Origin: Pachyseris speciosa | Lineage: Eukaryota; Cnidaria; Anthozoa; Scleractinia; Pachyseridae | DNA length: 64,000 nucleotides | Direction of reading: 5' to 3' | NCBI GenBank assembly: GCA_016490735.1 | Contig: JAEMWC010000214.1 | Location: 761,501-825,500 of the forward strand | Shown: in pieces, positions 51,621 through 62,626 of the stretch | How the letters are laid out: every line of letters starts with the position of its first letter | Numbering within the stretch: position 1 is the first letter of the stretch | Notes under the pieces: model-generated | Told to the model about the DNA's origin: nothing | Database searches by the model: none | Seen by the model: only the letters and a program-made list of their open reading frames with translations | Translations under genes and position numbers: made by a program

Positions 51621-52093
51621 TTTTGATTTTCCCGAATTTTTCAAAAAATATCGGACTGCAACTCATGTGGTGTTATGAAAACCAGTCTTTTACCATTAAG
51701 CCACAGCAAACACACTTAAGGTCAAAAGGAACGCTCTCAAATAAATTCCTTTGCTACTGAGATGTACTTTGGAGCAATTTGATTTTGACTAACCTTTCTT
51801 TTGCAAAGGATTTTACGGTTCGTGACTCTGAGCCTTTACCATTTCCATTGAAAAGGCTTTTAGAGACGATGCGTGACTCACTTACATAAACTGTAGTTAG
51901 GGTTCGCAATTAACGGTTGTCCAGTTGTCTCGATGGGCAACCAAATTCGGAGCTAAATTGGCTCATGTTGCTAGCACTGTTCAACCGAGTGTTTGCTCAT
52001 CACTGTAATTTTAGATTTGATATTACCATGATTATTAAGGCTTTCGCCCATACGTGACATACTGATAGACTAAAAACAACTACAAGAACACAC

Positions 52094-52553
52094 AGTGAAA
52101 ACGTAAAGCTTGTGGGATGTGGCTGGAGTGACAAGGATACCTCACAAATTAATGTGATTGGGTAAGCTGAAGCCACTCTAAAGGCACTAAGGCCACATGG
52201 TAGCGGGCATTACCCTTAAATCTACCAAAGCAAAGATTGAGCCCAAGCATTAGCAGCCATGGACAGCTGTTTCGGCCTTGTTAGGCCTAATCAGCATGGC
52301 ATAGCTAATGCTCAGGCTCAAGTACCCACATATCCATAAAACAAGCAGTGAAAACGTAAATCTTGTGGGATGTGGCTGGAGTGACAAGGATACCTCACAA
52401 ATTAATGTGATTGGGTAAGCTGAAGCCACTCTAAAGGCACTAAGGCCACATGGTAGCGGGCATTACCCCTTAAATCTACCAAAGCAAAGATTGAGCCCAA
52501 GCATTAGCAGCCATGGACAGCTGTTTCGGCCTTGTTAGGCCTCATCAGCAAGA
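52094..52553 (+). repeat. Two tandem copies of an interspersed repeat
   Basis: Copies at 52094-52310 and 52345-52553 share CAGTGAAAACGTAAAGCTTG (or ..AATCTTG), 'gatgtggctggagtgacaag', 'aaggccacatggtagcgggc' and a TTTCGGCCTTGTTAGGCCT end. Related copies lie at 58531-58697 (plus) and 59438-59568 (minus). Confidence 0.9.
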
Positions 52554-53269
52554 ACACACAGGTTGGAGTTGACATTTTATTAAAAACTCTAGTGCTGTAA
52601 TTTCAGGAAGACAGTGAACAAAGAACCAAACAGGCGAAATCACTGTTTTAAATACATTTCACTGTAATAGTTCATTTTCTGTTGAAAATAAAACTCACCA
52701 TTTGAGCAAGGCATACTGTAAGTTTCTTGGCTGGAACTTGGGGGGGAAGAGGTTGGACAACCAAAATATTCTATGGCCAACCAAACCAAGAGTTGTGGTT
52801 GCCACAGGGGCAACTAGGCACACAAATAAATTTCGAACCCTGAAACTATTACAAATTCTCTGGCAAAAACATGTGATGTCTTGGTAGCGTACCCTGTCGT
52901 CGATGACAAAAAATTACTTACTTACTTACTTTCTTTCGACGACCAATTAAAAAGAACCAGCCATGCAATTGCTGTGGTTCATGGTTTTTGGGAGGTGGGT
53001 GGGGTGGGGGTTGCAACGAAAAATAGCCAATCAAGAAGTTCCGTTTAAGGTGATTTCGTCCAAGCTTTATCTAGTCATGATAATTTACTACCTTCCTGCT
53101 TTCGTTCACGTGCTGTATTTCAGTCCAGGAGGAGGGTTTTTATTTTGAATAACCTGTTGAAAGTATCGTTTAGGAAGCAGCGAGCCAGTCTCAATTTTGA
53201 TATTTTTTAGGAGTGAAACGCCCAAGGAATTCATACCTGAAGATTTCTATCATGCGTGTAATTAATGAT

Positions 53270-53305
53270 AGTAATAGTAGTAGTAGTAGCAGCAGCAGCA
53301 GTACT
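53270..53305 (+). repeat. (TAG)n/(CAG)n microsatellite
   Basis: 'agtaatagtagtagtagtagcagcagcagcag', short trinucleotide tract in a DHX8 intron. Confidence 0.9.
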
Positions 53306-53771
53306 ATCGATCACCTCATTGTAAGAATCATCTTGGTGAATTTTCTGCTGCAGAATTATATGCTATGGTAAATTGATATTATAAAAGTTTGTGCTTTAAT
53401 TCTTTGATATCTGTGGTAAAAAGACTGCTCCAGGCTGAGCATAAAGGGGGAGGTCTGAAAGGACACCAATCCAGTAATTTCAAAATAGTTGCAACACGTT
53501 TAATACCAGAAAAGGAAAATCACGATTTTCAAATCCTCGCAAAACTCTATTTCTCTAATCCTTGTCAACTGCCCTTAACTGACGTAACCACGTAAATTAT
53601 TACTTACAGGTTTCTTCCCTTAATGCTTCTTTTTTGTCTAGGCTACATGATGAATTCAAACTTTTTGAGTTTATTAGGCACATCGTTTTCTTGAATTTGG
53701 TGGGTAAAATCGTAGGACAAGAGGAATTGTTCACGTTAAATACTGCCTCTTTTATTCCGTTATGTCTACAG

Positions 53772-53882
53772 CTTCGACGCGAAGGTCGTGTGGCTAATGT
53801 GAGTGACGTAGTTCACAGAGGCCAAAAAGTTATGGTGAAAGTTCTCTCCATGGCTGGCAGCAAAATCAGTTTGAGTATGAAG
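53772..53882 (+). CDS. DHX8: DHX8 exon: S1 domain, second half
   Basis: Acceptor TCTACAG, donor GTAAGT; 111 nt, 37 codons, phase 0. Encodes [20 protein letters not shown] then [16 protein letters not shown], completing the S1 OB-fold. Both wording and exon junction match animal DHX8. The intron between the two S1 exons is 10.8 kb and holds the HIRAN/pogo transposon and many MITEs. Confidence 0.95.
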
Positions 53883-54049
53883 GTAAGTTTGTGCACTACT
53901 CTTGTCTTATCAAATTTGTCCTCTTTTCATCTTTCCTGTATAGCTCTCCCATTGAAGGTGTTTTTAATAGTTCACCCTTTTAAGAACTTAAGAATACTAA
54001 CTCTACTTTCAATAACAACTTAACATACTAACCTAATTTACAAACCTAA

Positions 54050-56360
54050 GATTACTTAAAACTGAGAAGAGATTTTGCAATCCTTAATACCATAGTTACA
54101 GTTTAAGAAGAAAAAACCTGCCATGGGTTCTGGCAAGTGCTGTAGAGAGGTTTTCCAAGTTCCATTATTACCTTCAAATATACACTTTAGCCATGCTAAC
54201 CTTAAGGTCTTTATCATGTGATCTAAATCAATCATTTTTAATTCACCTTCCTTGTACTCATTTATTACCGAAACGCGTGTTACCTAATCCGTGCCATTCC
54301 AAAGGAATTTAAATAGCAGTTGATTCAATTCTTTCACTAATTCTTCAGGTGTAGGCGGTACCGAGCATACATAAACGAACTTTGGAGTAAGGAAGGATTA
54401 TGATGATTGCCACCTTGCCGTAGACAAATAAACCTCTTAGGACCAAATGTTAATAAGTTTTTTTTAATAAAATCATTCAATAAAATTCTTTTCTGTAAGT
54501 AGTTTTGGTCCATACGTGAAATACATCCCCAGGGCTTGTATCGGCTCGTTAGGTTTGCTTTATTTTCTTCAGAAGAACCAATCCACATACCCTGAGTTTT
54601 TGTATTATTGCTCTTGAGTCCTAAGACATTTTTTAAAAGATCTAACAGCTGAAGTAGTATTGTGGCTGAGTTAGTGTAGGCGAGGACTGCTGTTGTGTCA
54701 TCTGCGTATTGTAATAGTTTTGTCTCTTCTTTCGCAACGAGGACACCCTTTATAGCTGGATTTTGACGAATGGCAACACAGGCTTCCCAAGCTCAAAATT
54801 CGACTCTGCATCTGTCCTGTATGGGAGAGCTTGTTTATATAGAGAATTGTATGGGAAAGTCACTGATCGTAAAAAAGTTGCGTATATTAGTAAATAACTA
54901 TCTAATTAGAAATAAAGTTTTCCTACCTCAAATGTGTCGCGTACTTGTCTCTTGTGCCGATTTTGAAGCCATTCTGACGCCGTTTAGTGAAGTTATTCGA
55001 AATCGTTGTTTTTTTACGATTGGTGACTTTCTCATACATTTCTCTATAAACAAGCTGTCCCATACAGGACAGATGCAGAGTCGAATTTTGAGCTTGGGAA
55101 GCCTGTGCTGGCAATAGCTAACGTTTACACAGCTACCATGAAAAGATAGGGGGAAAGTGGATCGCCCTGTCAACATCTCGCTTAAGCTTAAAGGATATTG
55201 TAATCATGCCGTTGTTAATAATACATCTTTGATATTGTTGTAGAACAATTTTACCCAGCGGAAGAAATCAGAACCAAAACTGAAAGCTTCAATACATTTA
55301 AAATGGAAATCCCATTCAATGCTATCAAATGCCTTTTGGAAAGCAATGAAGATCATTAAACCCGGAATGTTTTCTTTGACAGTCCAATCCATTATGTCAT
55401 AGATGGAGCGGATAGAAAGAGAGCAGAAGAGAAATTGGGCGCCACTGTTCAATAAGAGAAGATCTTTTCTCTTTTTCTCAATAAGCGTTATAATCGCATG
55501 CTTTTGAGAATGGGACATCTTTCCTTTTTCGAAACACTCATTTGCACGCCTAACAAAAGCCATCATTGATTAAAGGCCAAATTTGTTTTGTAAACTTCGA
55601 TTGGAATTTCATCGCGATCCCTGGAGTTTTATTAGTTTGATAAGTATCAAGAAGACGAAAGCATTCCTCCGAAGTGATTTTACCTTCACAGGAAATTTTC
55701 TGTTCTTCGGTTAGTTTAGGTATATTTAGATTACTGAGAAAGGAATCAATTTTATCCGGAAGATGTTACTCTTGTACAAGTCATAGACAGTAAAATTGTT
55801 CTAGTCTTTTACTATGCAGAATGGATCTGCTCTTCTCACCTTATTCTTACCATCTGGCTCGTGCACGTTGAGGTACAATAGTTCTTTTGTCTTCTCTACG
55901 TAAAGTGATTCTAATTGTTTCTGAGCAACGCCAAACAACGTTGCGTTGGAGTCAGTAGGGTTACTTTCGAACGCTTTCTTTTCTACATTAAATTCATTTT
56001 AGAGTTTTGTTTCCGTTTCTTTTCTTTGCTTTGCCTTTCTACTGGAGTGACGGATAGCATGAGCTCTTATGTTGTATTTAACTAACCCAATCCCACACAC
56101 ATCGATCGTCGGAAAGTTCTTCTCGTCCTTCTGCAATCCACACTCGAATCATTTCAGTTGCACTATTAACATATTCTTCATCGTCTAGTAGAGAGCAATT
56201 CATTTTCCAGTAACTTGGTCCTCTACCCACATCGTCTAGCTTTCCGTCAAACTGTAAATAGATCGTATCGTGATCTGTTCTTATTGCTGGGATTATATCC
56301 GTCAGTTGTACTGAATCAGTAAAGCTATTCGAAATTAAACAATAGTCAAGACGACAAAAG
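54050..56360 (-). pseudogene. L1/Tx1-like LINE remnant (endonuclease end, RT)
   Basis: On the minus strand, the end of an endonuclease domain is at about 56360-56220 (LDYCLISNSFTDSVQ, RTDHDTIYLQFDG). RT follows with SHSQKHAIITLIEKKRKD, IPGLMIFIAFQKAFDSIEWD (one residue of the usual FDFxKAF altered) and WVKLFYNNI. Then LLQYADDTTAVLA has an intact YADD (54697-54708). A C-terminal region with GMWIGSS comes last. Many stops and frame changes; a MITE interrupts it at 54775. No ORF1 or poly(A) tail recognised. Confidence 0.75.
54775..55108. mobile_element. MITE nested in the LINE
   Basis: 334 bp with about 95-bp inverted arms (ACACAGGCTTCCCAAGCTCA... mirrored at the right). TGGC flanks both sides (54771-54774, 55109-55112). 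Removing it restores a continuous LINE reading (LAIAIRQNPAIKGV), which confirms both boundaries. Confidence 0.85.
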
Positions 56361-57114
56361 ATTCGAGTGAAACTTTTAAAGTGCCACTACGATCAAATTT
56401 TCACATACCTTTTTTTATTCGCGTAATTGGTAGTGCACTTCTTACACAGCAACATATCCAAAGGATATTCTCCTACGTGAAAGGAAAATGGTATTTTTTG
56501 CGTCCACAAACTCTACGATTTCCGTCCGTCATTAATTTGCCATGTTCGTGCGACCTAGTTACCAAATTTAATGCAAATGAATCTCTGACATCATTAGGCA
56601 GCCTCAAGTGACAGCTTCACACGGCATATTTTCATTCAATCTCAAGGAGGTGAAACGATTAGTTTTGCATTGGAAATTTTTACGCCTACTTAATACACTT
56701 GGTTGGCAGTCGTTGTAAGGTTCAAGACTTCAACAACGAATCGAATCGAGTTGCAGAAAATCGACTAGATTGTCACAAAGAAATAAGGGTCCACTTCGTT
56801 CGTATACACGGGAAGAAATTATCTCACTTCTTATCCCAAACATCCTTTGTGTTGTGCCCAGCGCAATTCCGGAGAGTTGGTTTACATGTTCGTTCAATCT
56901 AACTTAGTACTAGCAGATCAAATCTAGTTCCTTACCATCCCTTTTGTCCAGGTTCGCAAACTGCAATGAGTTGAAAGCGGTTGGTTAATGAATGTGAATC
57001 ATTTTACATCAATCCTTTCTCTTGGTTTAAACAGACGGGATTTCTCCTTTGGAACTTCCTTTACAGCTACCTCTTGATCTACACGAATTTCGTGATGTTT
57101 AATAAATGAGCAGG

Positions 57115-57180
57115 AGTGTTTTATCAAGTTTAAAGCACGAAGCGCAGTGTTTTAGGACTTGATAAAACACGAATTGCGAA
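57115..57180. repeat. Short foldback repeat
   Basis: GTGTTTTATCAAGT is mirrored by ACTTGATAAAACAC around a 'cacgaagcgcagtg' centre. Confidence 0.7.
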
Positions 57181-57199
57181 TTTATTGAACGGCTTAAAA

Positions 57200-58010
57200 A
57201 ACTTTACTGTACATCTATCCATTCTTACACTAAAATTTAGATTTTAGGTTATTTTGGCCCTAGAACTTAGCCGTGTCTTTATCAGATATAAAAAATTAAT
57301 TTATTTTGTATTTCCTTCATGAATTATTGATGAGTATTTTAAGTAACAAATAAAACCATTTTAAGAAAAAATTCCAAATGGAAGACAAAGAAGTTGCATG
57401 ATGTTGTGTTCACTAAACGAAGAAACCAACTTAATGTCGAAGCGGCTGTTCAAGCGACTGGTACGAGCGAGTAACTTTGCTTTCGACCAAAAAGAACTCT
57501 GCAATTTTGCTCTCTATGTTATAAGTTGTGTTTATGGCTCGCTCAGACCAGTTTTTAGACCGGCCGAGAATGTTTACAGCTGTAATATATATTTGCTGCG
57601 TTTTTAAATTGGGTTGTAATCACGGAAAACTCGGATACTAAATCATTTAAACTAAGAGGTGCCGTTTTGAAAACACAATTAAAGGAAAGAACCAATTTAT
57701 AAAACCACAAAAAGTCAGGTTTGACAAGTGCCAAAGAACCTATGCCATATTTACGCGTTGCGCTGTTGCATAAATAATAAACAGGCTTATTTACTATCGC
57801 TTCATCCTGCAATCAAGAATTAATATATCGATTTAGCCAAGCCTAAAAGCGGAGCTCCACGATTATTACTTTTTTACTGGTATTGAACAACTTCACATGG
57901 CTTTCCTTGCGCCAATATTTTACATTTATCCGGAGCAGTCAACAGGAATTGACCGCGATTCAAAAACCTCAAAACTTTAAAACATTACAAGAAAACACCA
58001 CACGACGAGT
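57200..58010. other. No recognisable gene
   Basis: Intronic AT-rich DNA of DHX8. Confidence 0.4.
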
Positions 58011-58019
58011 ATGCCTTGC

Positions 58020-58335
58020 TCGAAAACAAATTTAACAAACATTTTCATCCAACATTGTGTTGGACGAGCATGGTTGATCTAGAGCAAACATTTTCATCCA
58101 ACATTTTGCGCTACGAACAAATGTTTGATCGTTTAGCCACCTCAACGAACAAAGCGTGCACAGCCGGTAAAAAGCAACCAAATGAACCAAATAACGTCGA
58201 AATTTCAGCGACAATACGCCAAAAATCGTTCTTTACTCTGTCTAATGTTTGGTCAAACATTGTTTGTTCGTATAGCCAGCCAACGTTATGTTTGACAACT
58301 GACGATGTTGGATGAAAATGTTTGATCGTTTAGCC
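58020..58335. mobile_element. Foldback element with TTTTCATCCAACATT arms
   Basis: 'cattttcatccaacattgtg' occurs twice in direct order on the left and is mirrored on the right ('gatgttggatgaaaatgttt'). The phrase 'aaacatttgttcgta' and its inverse also recur. Non-coding. Confidence 0.7.
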
Positions 58336-58530
58336 TCACTTTTACGAGGACTCATTGCGATTACGTATTAATAAGATCAGAGGAAAAGTTTCTTAACGTT
58401 GTTGAGGTATCGAGGTCGAAAAGCAAACAGTCAGCCAAGCGGATTAAAAACAGTAGCGAAGCAACAAAACAAACAATTCAACTACTTCTTTATGTCCAAA
58501 ACGAGTAGAGATGATTGTTATTTATACCCA

Positions 58531-58697
58531 GTGAAAACGTAAAGCTTGTGGGATGTGGCTGGAGTGACAAGGATACCTCACAAGCTGAAGCCACTCTAAA
58601 GGCACTAAGGCCACATGGTGGCGGGCATTACCCCTTAAATCTACTAAAGAAAAGATTGAGCCCAAGCATTAGCAGCCATGGACAGCTGTTTCGGCCA
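58531..58697 (+). repeat. Interspersed repeat, third copy
   Basis: Same family as 52.1-52.55 kb, lacking the 'aaattaatgtgattgggt' block and the 3' TTAGGCCT end. Confidence 0.85.
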
Positions 58698-59437
58698 GTC
58701 GAGAGAAAAATACAAATTTCATTCCTGAAGGAAAAAAAAAAACAACGGTTAAACCAAATGTTAAGCTTCAATTTATTTGATTCAGTCACCTGTGTTTTAG
58801 AGGCTGGTGTCACTTGAAAATACGAATCCACTTAAGTTAAAACACGCATCTGGAAAAAATAGCAAACGGTTTGTCCAAAACCTCCTCGAAACTTCTTCCA
58901 CTAGCTTTGAGCTACTCGTTCCTCCCATTAATGCTTGTGAACTGTTAAGTGACCTTTCTTGGTGTGCTGCGAGAAGCCGCAGTAAAGTCAAAGCCCTTGA
59001 AGCGTAGAATCATTTTGTTTTGCAACCGCACAATCCGGGCGTCGATTATGCAAGTCTACGCGTTTCCTGAGACAAATCGTTTGCTCTTCCTTTTTATCAC
59101 TTGAAAATTCACCTTCCGGAGTATCTGTTAACCAGTTCTTGATTTTTATACGTTTTACGATATAGATACATGAGCTAATTTCAGGCAGTAAGTTTACGGG
59201 AACCCTGTATCGTAAGCCCCAATTTCTTTCTTGTTTCAAAGAAATTCGTCCGGCTACAAAGATAATAAGGAAGATGATGTGCAGACTGGGTATTCGTTTA
59301 ACGTAGAATTCACTCATCATGACTGAAGTCAATGTTTCTTGCACAATTTGCTTAGGGTTACCATTTCTCTCAAATAAACGCCTATTGTGCGTCAAGCATT
59401 CTTTTAGTAATCATGATTTAGATATAGTAGTCAAATT

Positions 59438-59568
59438 TAAGGGGTAATGCCTGCTACCATGTGGCCTCAGTGCCCAAAGAGTGGCTTCAGCTTACCAGAT
59501 CACATTAATTTGTGAGGTATCCTTGTCATTCCAGCCACATCCCACAAGCTTTACATTTTCACTGCTAA
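59438..59568 (-). repeat. Interspersed repeat, fourth copy (inverted)
   Basis: Reverse complement of the same family, from 'ggggtaatgcctgctaccat' to 'cttgtcattccagccacatc' and the CTTTACATTTTCACTG start. Truncated. Confidence 0.85.
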
Positions 59569-59665
59569 TTTAAGGATATAGTTCATTAACCCTTCAACTA
59601 ACGCAGTGTAATGGCCCATGGTTGTCGTTAACGGTTCACCTGCATAGTTAAATTGGCTGTTACAG

Positions 59666-59760
59666 GACGCAGATCAAGAGACTGGTGAAGACTTGAATCC
59701 AACCAGATCAAGACAGACAGTGGGAGGTGAAGTCAGTGATATGGCTAGAAACCCAGACAG
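59666..59760 (+). CDS. DHX8: DHX8 exon: linker after S1 domain
   Basis: Acceptor TGTTACAG, donor GTACAA; 95 nt. Encodes DADQETGEDLNPTRSRQTVG then DMARNPDR, the conserved 'DQETGEDLNP' linker following S1 in DHX8. It ends with two bases of the last Arg codon, completed by the next exon. Confidence 0.93.
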
Positions 59761-60038
59761 GTACAAAAAAGAACGATATTGTATTAATATTGGTTTGTCA
59801 GTCTTCTGTTTGTCATATTCTTACCTACGACGAGGGCTAGTGTTGTTGAATGGATAGCACCCTAGTTTTATTTCCATACGAATGACAATTTATTTTCATT
59901 AGAAAGAGTGTGCACGTAGTCAAAACAACTCTGCAATGGCCTATTAAAAATTGCCCAGTAACAATTTCTGTTTGTCGCTGGTGTAAAGATTCTTCCTGGC
60001 ACCAATTTCTTCTCTTTGCACTCTTTACATGTTGTTAG

Positions 60039-60141
60039 ACCTGCGGGCATCCCAGTGGTACCGGTTTATGAAGAAGACGAACCAAGTACAAGAAGGAAAG
60101 TTCAAAGGATAACTTCACCAGAGAAATGGGAAATAAAGCAG
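60039..60141 (+). CDS. DHX8: DHX8 exon: pre-helicase linker
   Basis: Acceptor TGTTGTTAG, donor GTTAAT; 103 nt. One base completes the Arg codon, then PAGIPVVPVYEEDEPSTRRK and RITSPEKWEIKQ, the conserved 'SPEKWEIKQ' block. The exon ends phase 0. Confidence 0.93.
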
Positions 60142-60226
60142 GTTAATCATTGCATTAACTCATAGCTATCACAAATTTCTCGAGCGCCAAAGATACTGAT
60201 TCACTCTTGTTTTTAATTCTGTGTAG

Positions 60227-60311
60227 CTGATTTCAGCTGGTGTGTTAGACAAGGCAGACTACCCTGATTTTGATGAAGAGACTGGTATCCTTCCTAAAGA
60301 TGATGACTCGG
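60227..60311 (+). CDS. DHX8: DHX8 exon: acidic linker
   Basis: Acceptor TGTGTAG, donor GTAAGT; 85 nt. Encodes LISAGVLDKADYPDFDEETG then ILPKDDDS and one base of the next codon. 'PDFDEETGILPK' is diagnostic. The next conserved block and the DEAH helicase core were not found before the end of the window. Confidence 0.93.
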
Positions 60312-60823
60312 GTAAGTTAAGTTACCCTCTAGCTTCACAGATAGCATGCGACGCAAAAAGGTTTTAAAATGCCCCACTAACATAAAACAGCAAGTATACC
60401 ATAAAAAATAAAAAAACATCAGGGTGATTCTGGTTACAAATATCCCTATAATAGGATATCCAAGCTCATTAAGAAGATGAATTCGAAGAAATGGGTTCGA
60501 AATGCAAGATCGCTTACACGAAGACCTTAAAGCTGATAAATGGACATTTGCAAGTGCGGATAGATGGATAGTACTCCTGATAGTCCGAGGCTCGGCAGTC
60601 CTGACCCGTGGTCAAAACGTTATTGTTTTGTTGTTTATTAGCCCGTGGGAACACACTCTCGATTGTTAGATTTCTATCAAATCAAATTAGTTCACTAAAT
60701 TTACTGTTTCTTTGTTCTTTTCTTTTTTTGACATGGCCTATTATGTGTAACCATTTCTACTTAGTGGCTAAACTATCAGTCGGTTAAACTGTGTAAATGT
60801 GCAAAGGTTAAAATTGACAAATG

Positions 60824-60945
60824 ACTAGCCTGCTTGGCAGGCGTAGAAAGGGGAGGGGGATGGGGAGGTAAAAAGGGAGAGGGGATTGGGGAGAGGAGAG
60901 AGGGAACGCCTGCTCTAAGAACCCTCTTTTGTTCATTTCTACAGT
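60824..60945. repeat. Purine-rich repeat, half copy
   Basis: 'tagcctgcttggcaggcgta' plus a GGGGAGGGGGATGGGGAGG run, nearly the same as the left half of the element at 61225. Confidence 0.75.
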
Positions 60946-61071
60946 AGTTCAGTTTGCATTTTCCGCCAGACGAATCCTTGTACCACTGTTTTAACAATAT
61001 GAAATCAAAATATGTCACGAGAAGTCGGTAAACAACTCGTATCAGTTGTCCCAAACTCTTTTCTTGTCTAG

Positions 61072-61178
61072 GATATGCACTATACACGGTTCGTCAGAGG
61101 CGACCAAATGTTTCCACAAAGAAGAAACATCAGCAACATCAGTTTCAAACCTTGGAAAATGAATTTGCTAAGAATTGA
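61072..61178 (+). other. Possible exon with homeodomain-like start
   Basis: After a good acceptor (TTTCTTGTCTAG), in phase with the last DHX8 exon, an open stretch encodes GYALYTVRQRRPNVSTKKKH then QFQTLENEFAKN and a stop. The last part resembles the beginning of a homeodomain helix 1. It may be an alternative terminal exon, a relic, or chance. Confidence 0.15.
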
Positions 61179-61224
61179 TAAATTACTGAAAGCAAACGTG
61201 CTGAAAGCACTGAAGTACTGAAAA

Positions 61225-61437
61225 GCTAGCCTGTATGGCAGGCATAGAAAGGGGAGGGGAATGGGGAGGAAAAAGGGAGAGGGGATTGGGTAGAGGAGAG
61301 AGGGAACGCCTTCTCTAAAAACCCCCTTTTGTTCATTTCTGCGGCCGCAAAATTCCCATTGGCTCAGAGACTCTCCTTTCTCCTCTCCCCAATGCCCTCC
61401 CCTCCCCCTCCCCCTTCTATGCCTGCCACGCCGGCTA
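61225..61437. mobile_element. Foldback MITE with purine/pyrimidine arms
   Basis: The left arm GCTAGCCTGTATGGCAGGCA plus a GGGGAGGGG run is mirrored by the right arm with a CCCCTCCCCC run and 'tatgcctgccacgccggcta'. Strong purine/pyrimidine strand asymmetry. Confidence 0.75.
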
Positions 61438-62332
61438 ACAAATGACTAGCCATTACAGCTTTCACAAGTTAAGTTTTCACAAGTTATTCACAAGTTTTCA
61501 CAATTCTTACAATGCCCTCGTGAATATTTAGCGGTCGGGAATCCTTATGCGATATAAGGCGAGATTGCCTGTGCTGAACTGATTGCGAACGGGACTTTGA
61601 GCGAAATACTCAACGAGTTTGCCAGATACCAGGAAGGTCTCTGAAGAGTCGCTTGGCAGCGACGAAACAACAGTTGTCGGACTAGCCATTACAGCTTTCA
61701 CAAGTTAAGTTTTCACAAGTTATTCACATGTTTTAACAATTATTAAAATGATAACTACTTTTGCCTATTGCTCAGAATCCACAAGGAGAAGAGATGGCTT
61801 TAAAGACTTGTCTTGACGATTTCCCGAACACAACGAAATTCAAAACCACAAACATCAGAAAGAGGAACAAAAGGGCTAGAAGTCTTCGTATTCTCAACGT
61901 CTCTGAGACTCCAGCCATTTCTTACCAACAATGGCGAATGTTTCCCCTCGCAATAGCCTTATGTGTCGAGCCTGTCCACAATGGAGAATGGTTCCTCTCC
62001 GAAACAGGCTCCAGTGTCGAGCCTATCAGATAAGCAACAATAGCGAATGGTTCTTCTCCCAATACCCTCGTGTGTGGAGCCTGTCAGATAAGCAACAATG
62101 GCGAATGGTTTCTCTTGGAAATAGGCTTCACTGTTGAGCCTGTCAGATAAGCAACCATAGCGAATGGTTCTTCTCCCAATACCCTCGTGTGTCGAGCCTC
62201 TCAGATTAGAACCAATGGCGAATGGTTTCTCTCGCAAATAGGCTCCAGTGTCGAGCCTGTCAGATAAGCAACAAGAGCGAATGGTTCCTCTCCCAATAGG
62301 CTGCAGTGTCGAGCCTGTCAGATAAGCAACAT

Positions 62333-62530
62333 TAGTATATACCACACAAGTGAATAGTGCTTTTCGCGCGCTCTGATTGGTTAACTCGGAGGTGATTAGC
62401 AAGTACTATTCACCTAGCAGCCGGCGCGCGAGCAGTCAGCGCGCGAGATTGACAATATACCGCTTGTCGGTATATTGTCACACATAAAGTAATGTTTTGG
62501 TCGCTAAATTATTAAGTGTGGTATATACTA
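62333..62530. mobile_element. TA-flanked MITE inside the minisatellite
   Basis: Perfect 15-bp terminal inverted repeats TAGTATATACCACAC/GTGTGGTATATACTA bound 198 bp. It contains internal inverted pieces (TGAATAGTGC, 'gcgcgcgag'). TA at both ends suggests a Tc1/mariner-type target. Confidence 0.8.
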
Positions 62531-62531
62531 A

Positions 62532-62626
62532 AACAATTATTCACCTCCGTGTCGGTGAAAGTGGTGGATATTTACCTCGCCGCTTCGCGGCTCGCTAAAT
62601 ATCCACCACCTCGGTGAATAATTGTT
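62532..62626. mobile_element. 95-bp hairpin element
   Basis: AACAATTATTCACC...GGTGAATAATTGTT, with inner arms GTGGTGGATATTTA/TAAATATCCACCAC and the tip CCGCTTCGCGG. Directly follows the previous MITE. Confidence 0.8.

Noticed and set aside
51459..51644. Fragment with DRILCP resembling the transposase-like gene at 11-14 kb
   Set aside because: Only six or seven residues match and the stretch lies in a foldback repeat; probably coincidence.
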